Shown here: positions 35,601-47,600 of the stretch, piece after piece
Position numbering within the stretch: position 1 is the stretch's first letter
Layout: every line of letters starts with the position of its first letter
NCBI GenBank assembly: GCA_930367205.1
Contig: OV884012.1
Location: 58,487,239-58,551,238, forward strand
Direction: 5' to 3'
Length of the DNA: 64,000 nt
Source: Acanthosoma haemorrhoidale
Taxonomy: Eukaryota; Arthropoda; Insecta; Hemiptera; Acanthosomatidae
Program-made: the position numbers and the translations under genes
Notes under the pieces: generated by a model
Databases searched by the model: none
The model's input: the letters and a program-made list of their open reading frames with translations, nothing else
Told to the model about the DNA's origin: nothing

Positions 35601-38600
35601 CATGTAGCCAAGCTGATGCAGATGGTTTTCAACACTTGATTTGGATATTTTGAGGATAACTGCAATCTCACTAGTTGTATAACGGGATGGTGTTGACTAA
35701 TTCCTTCACTTTGTCGCTGTTAATCTCAGTTGACCGGCCAGAGCAAGGTGCGTCTTGAATTGAAAAATTTCCCGATCGAAATCTTGAAAACTACTTCTGG
35801 CACACACGTTCTGTAACAGCATCCTCTCCATAAACAGCGCATAGCTTCCTGCAAGTTTCCACTGCTTTCTTGCCTTTTTTTAAATAAAATAGCATGAGGT
35901 GTCGATAATGTTCGTTTTGGTTTTCCATTTTCAGGATGATGCTAAACACACAAAATTTCCCCTGAAACTTCGTTAAAGTGTCTAGCATCTGACGAGAGCG
36001 TACTCACAAGGGACGGACTGAAGTTAGCTACATATTAGACTGCTTAAAGTTTTGTGACGTCAAAAACCGAACGGACGTTTTGGCCAACCTGATAGATTTG
36101 ATTATTGACTATTTTTTTTATTGGTTTTTGTTTACTGCATATAATGTGGTATCTAGGAGTTAAACTTGTTTAGAAATTACTGATGGTCTATTAAATGTCA
36201 TTTAATATAATAAAGGGAAAATGCTATCTGATCTGTTGTTATTAAGGAAACTTTAGAGCTCATGAATATTCTATCTTGGGCAGAATCTTGTTCATGTGAG
36301 ACACTTTCCTTCTCTGGAAATTTTCTGTTTCATGCTCAAGAAAGCTGATCCCTGTTTCACTAATAATTTCTTGCCCCTGAATTTTCGAAGGTGAGTTTAA
36401 TAGAAAAGAAATGCATCTTGTTTTGCTCAACACTTGCATAAACAACTGTAAATTTTATCCCTTTATGAAAAAATGATAACAACCTGAATGACAGCCCTGG
36501 AAGGGGAATTAATAAAAGAAAATTCAAAACAAAACTCTTAATTTAACCTCAAAGTAAATGTTTAAACATACTATTATAATTTTCCTTTAGCTAATATTGA
36601 TAATTATATTTATTAGTAGTTAATTACATTAAAAGAAGATACCTTTTTCGCTTAGGATCTGCTTTAATGCCGATATGTATTGCACATTACTTATGAAGGA
36701 TGCAACTTTCATTTTTTTAAGAAGGAGCAATTTTGTTCAACACTATTTAATGTATATATTAAATTATTAATAAACAGTACAATGACTATATTTACTTGTT
36801 TAGGAGATTTTATAATTGTTTATTTATCATATAGATCCATATAAAATTGATGCCATTTGTTTTTCTAGGTTCTTTTGTGCCCTATACAAAAAACTTCTCG
36901 ACCAAGACTTAAATAAATCATGTCATCATGCAATTTTCATTAACCTTCTGGCAAAGGCGATTACTAAAGACACTAATATATGTAGAGTGAAAGCCGTTAT
37001 TAAACGCTTGCTTCAGGTGAGATTATTTTTTCAATAATTTAAAGTATTGTTTTTATACCTTGGTAAATTTTTATGTATATTTTAAAAAGCAAGAGCTATT
37101 TGAATTAACAAATGAGTCTTGATGGGAAATACTTTTTCTTAATTTTATCAAGTCTAAAAAAACAATAGTTATGAATGAATTGTTGATGAAACCCACAATA
37201 TGTTGTTACGTACAGTATTTGTAACCACCAATAAAAATTCTGTGCCTTTATGTCTTGGTCAAATCGCCTATTGATTATGCCTAATAAATTGTTTTAATTT
37301 AATTTCCAAATTATTAATAAACTTTTCTAATCTTAATATTACTTTTAGGTTTGCTTGTATGTACCCGCTCCTTTAGCGTGTGGGTTTTTGTATTTGGTAT
37401 CATATTTATTTTCACAAAGAAGAAATCTTCTGGCACTGCAGTCTGAGCCCCGAAATGAAATTACAACAATAAAAATTGAAGATGTAGATGATGATGATGA
37501 TGATGACGGTGATGAGAAATATTTTGATGCTGACAAAATAGAGGAGGTAATTTTATTTTTATTTTTCAGAATGTGCATGAAACATACTTAATTTTTTAGG
37601 AATTTTAGGAATTTTTTGGTGTGAAAAAGGTAGGGGGATTAGTGTCAATGCTCAGTAAGGCTGATAAGGTAAATGACCTTATATATAGAAGACACTATGA
37701 TAATTACTATCAACAATATGTTAATAGCAAAATGAGGAAATCAAGTAGAATATTTTTACTAACTATAAATAATGTTACCAAGGGTAAAAAAGAAGGAATA
37801 TAAATTTCCTTCCTCCTCAGTTTCCTATAGTATTTTGGCCTATCTTCCAAAATGGCAAGAGAGTATCTATGAAAGTTGGAAAAAGTTCTCGGCATTTTTT
37901 TCCAATTACAAAATGTGGTGAGGCAACAGTGTTGTATATGCTCTCTTATAGAATACCCTGTACTTCATTTTTTATGTAATTGTTAAAAAGGTGGACTGTA
38001 GTGTTGGTGCACCAATAACAATTGACTTCCTTATCAGCACCTTATCCACAGTTCAAGTACATAGTAAAATTTTTTTTTTCATTTGATCCAATGGAGTTCC
38101 AATTATTTAGAATAGAATATAGAAATATTTCTATGAAACAAAATTTTTTAAAATGTATTTAACAATATGTTGTGTACCTTCTTTGTCCATTAGTAAAGCT
38201 TTGTAGATTTTAAAGTTATTGATTAAGTAATTAATTTAATAATGCTAACTATCTTTTTTTGGATTTATGATTATTAATTTAAATTTTGTTTCTTTTTTTA
38301 CATCAAGATAAAAGAAGAAAATGAAAGTGAAGAGACAAGTTCCTTAACTATTAAACTTCATGCAGATGAGCCTGGAAATTCTGATTGCGAAGATAAAAAT
38401 GTTAAGACACAGCTATACGATGCTAAACAGGCCCGAGGTTGGGTGTATAGAGATCTTATTAAGAGTAAGGCTTCAAAACCGTCTGTTTCTTATGACCCAT
38501 CTGCGAGGAATCCTGCCTTTTCAAATGCTGACAAGACTGCATATTTTGAGCTTGAAGAACTTGCTAAACATTTCCATCCAAGTGTGTCACTATTTGCACA

Positions 38601-41600
38601 GAAAATATTAGCCTGTGAGTTCCTTTTATAGACTAATTAAATTTGTTTCCAATATTTCTGTTTTTTAAAGAAAAATATAATGGCCTTTAACTATAAATAA
38701 TCAAAAATAATTATATACAATCATGGATAATATAAATATAATTTTTTTTAAGGGTGGGGGGGGGGTGGAGATGACATTTTCATGTTCTCAAACAAGAGTA
38801 GGAAGAGCAGGAGGATCTTTAGGTAGGTTTGGGAACCAGGCAAATTGAAGTTCCAGATTTCTTCCACTCTCCAGTTTCTTCTCTCTTTTGTCTGTCTGTA
38901 TTTTATGCAGTTGTCATTGTACAAATGATTCCATCGATTTGACATTTTAAAGGTATATTCCATGATGTCACGAATGGTTGTTGGTTAAATATCATTGGTA
39001 AAATGTAAAAATAATTTTAAAAATTCTGAAAAATAGTCTTGAGAGACGTATATATATATATATATAAGTTAAAGATTATAAACTAAAAAAAAAAAAAATA
39101 AGCACGCATGAAAGTTGTCACAAGACTGCATTATTCATCTATATACTGATTTATAAATGTTTACATCCCGATAATTGGGGATTAAGGCTGCATATTGGTG
39201 CCATCCGGATCTTAACTCCCCGCATCAGTTTGCCGTGCATCCGCACTTTCTTTCCCGGCTTCATTGCATCCTTTAGTGCTCTACAAATCTGATCCTCTCG
39301 GATTTCCGGTGTTGCCCACTATGCCCTCTATTCTCTCCAGACACCTCTGATGTCGAGTTTTCTCTTCCGGTTCTATCTTCCTGTGCCCCATCCCCCCTTG
39401 GCTTCTCCTGGAGTCCATTCTTCTACAAACTGACGTAGACCTCCCTGATGGCTCTCCCTCATCCATGGCGTTTACCATAATGGCTCGTGACAGCCAATCT
39501 GCCACTATATTCTCTGTCCCGGGCTTATACACAATGTCAATATTGTACTGCACTAGGAGCTCCTCCCACCTAGTCACCTTCGTGGACGACTCTTTTATTT
39601 TGCCGACTCATTGCAGTGGTCTGTGGTCCGTAAGCACCCTAAATTGACGTTCGGACGGAAATGCCCTATAGCCCACACAATAGCAAGCAATTCTCTCTCC
39701 AGTGCATTGTCTCCATATCCGTTAAACGTCTGCTGGAGTATGCCACCGGCCTCTTGCCACCAACTCCCTCCTGAGACAGCACTGCACCCAATGCATATTT
39801 ACTAGCATCTGTGGTGACAGTAAACTCCGCTTCGAACGCCGAATAGGTGCCTCCTGCAGACGATCCATGCAGCGACGAATGTTTTGTTCAATACTTGGTT
39901 TGATGTTGATCCGCGCCCCCTTTCGCAGCAAGTTATTTATGGGTACCAGGGACTCAGCCATGTCTGGGACGAACCGGCGATAGTAGTTGAGCTTACCTAG
40001 CAATCTCCTAATACCCTTAGCATCCCACGGTATCTCCATCCTCCGTATTGCCTCTATCTCCGACGGATCGGGCTGAATCCCTTCTTGTGAAATAGTGTGG
40101 CCCAAAAAGTCGATCTATCCCCACCCAGTAATGACTTTTCTGCCAACAATTTTGGTCCAAATTCTCTTATTTGTCTGAAAACTCTCCATAGGTGTTCGAT
40201 ATGGTCTTCTTTGGTTCGGCTGAAGATTAACAAGTCGTCCATATAAATTTGGCACATGTCGGCAACCATCCCTCTCAGGAGCTCGTCCATCAACCGCTGA
40301 AACGTAATTGGGGCATCACCCATTCCAACTGAACGGCATCCAAGTGAACTAGTAGTGCCCTCTCTCGAACGAAAATGCTGTCTTCTGCATGTCCTGAGCA
40401 CTTAGTCGGATTTAGTGATATTCCGCCTTCAGATACAAGATGCTAAACACTTTAGCCCCATTTAACCTATCAATGATATCATCAAACCTTGGGATGGGAT
40501 ACTTTTATTGACTATATTCTTGTTTAGCTGTCTATAGTCTATCACAACTCTGTACCGCTCCTCCTTCTCCCCTGGTCCACTCTTCTTCTTCTTCACTGCC
40601 CACAAGGGACTGTTGTATGGTGAGGTGCTATTTCTGACTATCCCCTGTCTTAACAGCTCATCTATTTGCTTTCGGTATGCTGTCTTAGTGCTTGTGGATA
40701 TCTTCTCTCCTTTACATATGTTATGCCCTCGGTCTTCAGCGGAATTCCGTGCACCGTTCTCCCGGTTGCCCCCAGCATGTCTCCTTCTCCGAAGAAGATA
40801 TCTCGGAACTCCTCCCACAGTTTCTCTCTCTCCTCTGCTCAACCTCTATAGTGCACTACGAGATACAATGGTGCTCGTACTTCCCGTGTCCACTAGACAT
40901 CTCACTTCCTTCCCGAATTTGATGATCGGCAACTCACACATCCTCTCCCGAATTGCATTGCACCTTTGGATGCGGTCGCCTCTCTGTTGACACTTTCCTG
41001 TGCGTTGCTCCCATCTGCGTGGATCGTCCTTCTGGCTCTGCTGTGCTTGGTCTCCTCTCATTCGGTACCACAGTCCCAGAGGATTCTACTCCTGATGATC
41101 CGGTCTCTCTGGGCCCCTTCGCCTTTCTATTGCCCCTTGAGCATTTACTGCCATGGCTCCCGGTCATGGGTATTCCCTCCTTCAGAAAATATACGGGCAA
41201 TGTCTTGCTATGTGCCCTTCCTTGTTCCACTCAAAACACTTCGTGCGGGGACACTTTGGCACCAGATGTCCTGTCTAATACATCCGTGACATTTTCTCTC
41301 TTCGCTGCGCGGCACATATCTTGGTCTCGCCCCTTCGAATCTTCTTTCCTCTGTAACCCCCCTGTCTCTACCACCAGACAACATTCCGGGTCTCCTCCAC
41401 TCTGGTCCACTAGTCGAGTGGACTCCACTCGGTCTGGAGGACTTCATTTCCCTGAATATTTGGAAAATGTCCTCCTCGGGTGTCCATCTTCCTCCTCCAT
41501 AAGCTTTTTTCAACCACATTTTCACCACTTCCCACATGGTATCTTCATCTGCTTGAACCTGGTTAAGGATACTCCGAGATTCCGCGTCTCTGGAGTCTAT

Positions 41601-44600
41601 CAGATTTTCCTCCGCCTACGTTCCGATCAATACTATAGGTTCAGTTCACCTAGTTCCTCGGTGAATCAATCCAGCTCCGCAACTGCTTCCCTCAAGTCCT
41701 GGGTGTTCATAGCCTTCATTCTCATCAGTGCGAGTGCAGTGGCATGAGCCTCAGGCATAGTTCCTACTATCAGAGTCAGATCCCTCTGTGAGATTTAAGA
41801 CTGGCTGTCTCAGTATTCCTCCTTCAGTCATCTCCCTACTTTTGCAAACAAAAATAGAAAAATAACAAAAAAAAATTTTTTATGTTCGCACTCTCTCACT
41901 CACTCTCGCCACAGTCCCGCAGTATCACATAATAAATAGTTCAATGATCTTATTAATTACTCCCTCTTGATTGATTTCCTTAGTGTTATTTTTTATTAAG
42001 ATACAGTTTCATATTTAAAATCAGTTTCTGTTATGTTATACACTCCATTAATTGTGGTACTGTACATGGAAATTTTTCACCTCGGCCAAAGCTGTTTTAT
42101 ATAAATATTTCAAAATAATATGGACATCAATATAATTTTATGTTTGATGTTATATTTTATATTGATAGTCCAGTAAACCTCCAAAACATAAAAATAAAAA
42201 AATGATTTTTTTTTTTTCAGCTGAAAGAATTGTTTATTCAGGAGATCCATTGGCTGATTTTACTTTAGTAAGGTTTCTTGACAGGTTCTGCTTCAAAAAC
42301 CCAAAGAAAATTTTTGGCGATGAAGTAAAAAAGGGTCCAGATCGTGCTCTAGCCAATAGAAAATATTATAAGCCACCTGGCATCAAATCTGTGCATGTAT
42401 TGAGCAGTGATTATCTACTTCAAGACAGATCAGGGGTGCCTGTCGATGAATTGTTTTTGTATAAGTAAGTAACTATCTGAATAATATTTTTGAATGAACT
42501 ATTAAAAAAAAAATCATTTTGTGTACACAAATAACAGGGGTGTTGTGGAATATCTCCTGAAGATCTTATGAATCATAGCCCAGTTCTCAAAAGACATGTT
42601 TATCAATTGGACCATGAAACCATAAGTCAACAAAGAAATAATACTCATTAGAAGATGATGTCTAGGGAATACCTACAAAAGAGATTAGGTAGAAGAGAAA
42701 TTACTGTTTCCATAAAGCTCTTGGTACTTCTAATAAAGAAAAACTTGTAAAAGAAAAAGAGACTGGTCAATAAATCTATATCTATTAATGATGGTCTGAA
42801 TCAATCATTTCCTCACAAAACTGATGTGATGAAGGCCTATGAATCAGTTGTGCTCACCACTGAAAAACACAGTAGATATCTGAATTCAAGAACCTGTTAG
42901 ATTACTTAATTTGTGTGGAGGACACACTAAAGCTACAATACTAAGTGGTGGAGGACACAAATTGAGCGAACTAATTTGATGATCGTGAGCACATTTTTAC
43001 TGGGAGATTTTAAGAAAATACTTGATTTTTTGAATTTCTCTATATATTTTTTGTAATGTATAAATCACCTGCTCTGAAGTAAATAATGGCCAGGTAATAA
43101 AAGGAAAAGATGCGTCAAAAGTTTTAAATGAACAAAATGTTCAGTTATATATCATTTTGAAATAATGATTGAAAGGACTGGATTTTCAAAATTAGCTACG
43201 TTCCAATGATGTTTTGGAAATAACAAAATTTTCATAAACATAACAGGTGTGAAGCATCAAAATGGGGGCACATTTAGAAAATCTGACAGCAGATTTTTTT
43301 TTTAAATCAACTATTATTTATTTTCAGTTTTTATTGAAATTTTTATTTTGATTAAAAACTTGGAATTATAAAGTTAGCCCTTTTTTTTCTTGGAACAATA
43401 TATTTTCAAAATATGGTACCTTTTCACTGTAAAATGCACGTTTTCTGCCTCAAGATGTAATTTGCTAAATTAAAGCCATTTAAATTAATAATTAAACTTT
43501 TTTTTGTTGTGATAGTTATGTTCATATTGTATTTGATACAAGCTACTTTTTAAGAAATTTGACAGCCCTAAACCATTTTTTTATAGTAATGTGATTAATT
43601 TAAGATATCTTCATTAAAATGAAAAAATACCTAAGTGTTTTCTTCACCATGAGCTTGAAGAGAGGTCCATCTGTAATGAATTAATTGAACATACTCATTT
43701 TATTTTGAAACTGGTTTTATGCGACAGGAAATAACAACACAGAAAGGTTAAATGTCAGAATTTGACTTTTTCTCATTGTAATAACATGCTTCCCTATCAT
43801 AACTTCAGTAATTTATTTTTTTATTTTTACACACCGTAAAAATAACACGTGTCCGTGCTAACTATTGATAAGACCAATAGTAAATGACAAATATTTTTAT
43901 CAAGTTAGGTATTAAATCTAGTTAGCTGTAATTTTTTTCATTGGTGGATAAGCCCTTCAGCCTCACAAGGATAAATAATAGTGAATCAGGTTTAAAAAAC
44001 TGAAAGTAATGTTAAGAGGTAAGTAACTTCTGGGATACCTCTGTCGGCTTCACCTCTTCGCGTCTTGAGCTATAGATTTAATTTTATTATTAATTATACT
44101 TAATTAAAAGTATTTGTTATTTTCTGTATAAATATATACATACTTCATTTAGTCACTTTTTTTTTTTTTAGGTATCTTAAAGGGAAACATGGAGATGGAA
44201 AGAATTTTGTTAAAAAAGAAAATGATGATGATAATGATAGTGTAGCTGATGATGAATTTGAAGAGATGCTTGATGAGATGGCAGGAGGAAAAAAAATTAA
44301 AGAACTCGATTTCATGGATGAAATTGGAGATAAATTGAAAAAGAAAAAAGGAATCTCAGGTAATTTAGAATTTTTTTAATGTTCTATAGAACAATTTGTA
44401 TTAGTCTACTGACTTTTGTTACTCTATATTGCCTGGGGCTTTCAGGGATTTGCTTTTTATGTTATTATTAGATAAAGTACCTATCCCACACTACTTTTTG
44501 TTTGGCGCTGATCCGTATTTGTGTCAAATTCGGTTTAAGTGTAAAACTACTTCTCATTGTGAATATTTTTGGTTTTATAGCCTTTGCGAAATAAACCTAT

Positions 44601-47600
44601 TCAATCCTCTGTTTATAATCAGAAATTGGTATGTATTAATAACATATATTCTTGCATCATGTTTATAGTAGTAATGGTATCTCGTCAATTTTTGTTGTGG
44701 TATAAATCATATAATAATTAATAGCCAAAGAAAAAATATAATGGCAGGATCAGGATACGAACACTGGACCTCTCCAATATCTGGGTCAGGTGCTAGACCT
44801 ACAGGAGAGAAAGGACCTTGTCAATAAGAATCCTCATAGGCCAAACTTTCACAATGATTGAAAGCCTAGTGTGGTATGAACCTAGGCACAGTGGTCTAAA
44901 GTAGAATTTTTTTTAAAATTCTTACAAAATAATTACAATAGCCCTAACAGGGCTATAAATAATTGTGATAAATTATCTCATTTATACCTTACCAGAGAAA
45001 ATTTATGAATACCACTTTTGTTAATTTTTACTGTTAGATCAAATTTGATTTATTGTTATTAATTAGATATTGAATAAAAGTCAGTTGCCAATGAACTTTC
45101 CATTCTATCCAGTGGGTCTTTTTTTAAGTTATATTAAGGAAAGGCTTGCTTTAAAGGACATGTTTTTCATTAATATAAAATTACAAGCTGTATTAAATAA
45201 TAACATTTTCTTTTTGGTTGATCATACTTCTAATAATTCTTCTTAGCAAGAAGTACAGCTTGCACTCTGTCATAATTATTTTCTGTACCTCTTTAGTCCC
45301 ATCAGATATGGTGTTTTGGCAGGTCCTAAGTAGGACAAAGGGTAAAGAAGGTTAATAATTTCAAAGGTAGTTTTTCCGCAATTAGGTGATGCCTACTTCC
45401 TTGGCCCACTTCCGTCATTATTGTTTTCTCACCCATTCACTTAATCCTAACATCCTCTGACTTCTTTTTTAGCTTAGCTTACACTTTTTAAAATTATTGT
45501 TTTTCCTAATTAATTTCTGATTAATAAGTATTTGGGAGACTTCATTTTATAATATATAAAATTAATTCATGGAAATCATAAGCATTTAAAGTTAATATGA
45601 TTTCCTTAAGAACTATTTCCTGCAAGTTAAGTTAATTTTTTCTTTCAATCATTTGTATATTTTTTAGATTCAGCTGATGCCTTAGGTTCAGAAGACGACG
45701 ACGATGAAGACGAAGAAGATTATGATGAGGATGAGGATGACATCGATATGAATGAAGATAACCTAGACAACATGGAGATGGAAGAATTTGATAATGATGA
45801 AGAAGACATAGATTTCAGTGATGATGGTGGGGATGATGATGACATTGACATCGATGATGAATTCTTCAATGACCAAAATAATACAAATAAAAATAAAAAG
45901 CAAAAGGTATAATATTGTTTATTTCATCAACCATTATATGAAAGTATTCATTGTTTATCTTACACGTTGTAGTCTGTAGGCTCATGTAACATTGTAGTCA
46001 CTTTGACCTCAGCCTAAGCTAAGAAGTTTCTTAAGCATTCTGTAGTTTATAATATTGATGTTTCAATCAAATCTTTCATTTCATCCATATTCTTATTTAT
46101 TATGGAAGATGCACCTCAGTTCATAGAGGCCAAGCTGATCAATTTCCTATGAATCAGTAATATATTTGACTGTTGCTACAGTGAAATGCTTTTTTACCTT
46201 TTAGGCCTAGAGTCTCAAATTAGTTAACATTGAGAACAGATTTGTAATTGTAAGTGAGAAGGCAATCCAGAATTACAACAGGTTTTTTCCCCCCCTGTTT
46301 TGAAATCCTAATGTATTATTTGATATTCTGTTCTATAGGAAATGATGAAACCCAAGAAGATGAAAGGCTTGAAATTAAAAGGCGGTCTTGAAAGTCTGTT
46401 TGCACCTGCAGAGGAGTTTTCTGAAATTCTAGAAGAAGCCGGTGCTTCCAAAGAGAAACAGGGAATGATCCAGTCCTTCTCCACTTTAGATAATGCTGGT
46501 AAAATAGCATGTTTAAATTAATCACAATTTTTTATTTAAATTGAATTGCTTTATTTTAATAAAATTAAAATAAAGATATTTTTGTTAAAGTATTAGAGAG
46601 GGTGGAATAATAATACAATATGAGCTTAAAAGTTTATTAATCAGATATATAAAATGCATAATTGTGATGATAATTGCCGAAGGGAGAGACTATGTTCATT
46701 CAGGTGAGTCGTCTCTCGTCTGTCTGCCTATCTGTACAGTAGAACCTTGCTAATCTGGCTTCCGCTACTTTGACCCTCCAGGTAGCCGTTGGATTTAATA
46801 CTATTTCAAACTTGGTTCTGGTGTAACCAAGCGCGAAGATAAGTTAATTAAAAAAATTCTGAATAATTCAGGAGAAAGCAATTGCTTTGCTTGCAAAAAT
46901 TAATGAGCAGAATTCTTTGGCTGATATGTTTACTGCCTCAGAAGTGGAAAAATCACTATGGAATTTGACAATATTTGATTTTAAGTAAAAAGCTTTCAAC
47001 TGAAGAAGCAGGGGTCACAATTATTCATTCATGGCTAGGCTTAAACAACTTGTTATATAAAATAACTTTCTTCCTTTCTTGTAACATCAACAAAGATCAG
47101 CCTAAATTTTAAACTGCTCCTCAATGAAACACTGGTATTGAAAAAAGAAAAAAAATTCAGGATATAACCTAACGAAAGAACGCCTGACCATTGCTTTGTG
47201 TAGCAATGCGAGTAGGGATCAAAAACATCCCTTCTTTGTAATCGGGGTAATAAAAAACTTAAAACATTTAACGATTAGATTACTGAATGGATTGTCATCT
47301 CTTTAAAGAGGGGTTTGACACAAATTTGTCCTGGAGGTCCGCCAATTTGTAAAATAAAAAAACCTGCTCCAGGCAGCTTTGCTTATGGACAATCCATCAT
47401 CTCACCCACGTGAAATAAAAAAAAATGGGAACATGTGTAGCAGCAACAAAGCATGTATTTAAGACTTGCAATAAAATAAAAAATAAATATGTAAAACACT
47501 ATCCCCAGTTAATCCGACCTTTTAGTCATTCTGAGCAAGGTTCTACTGTATATATGTTCTATGATAGCCACCATAAAAGAATTTCAATCAACCTTAAATT

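Noticed and set aside
40613..41747. Long plus-strand open frames, including one of 264 residues at 40953-41747
   Set aside because: They are antisense to the gypsy gag-pro-RT region on the minus strand. Their sequence has no motif, and the openness follows from the base composition of the element.
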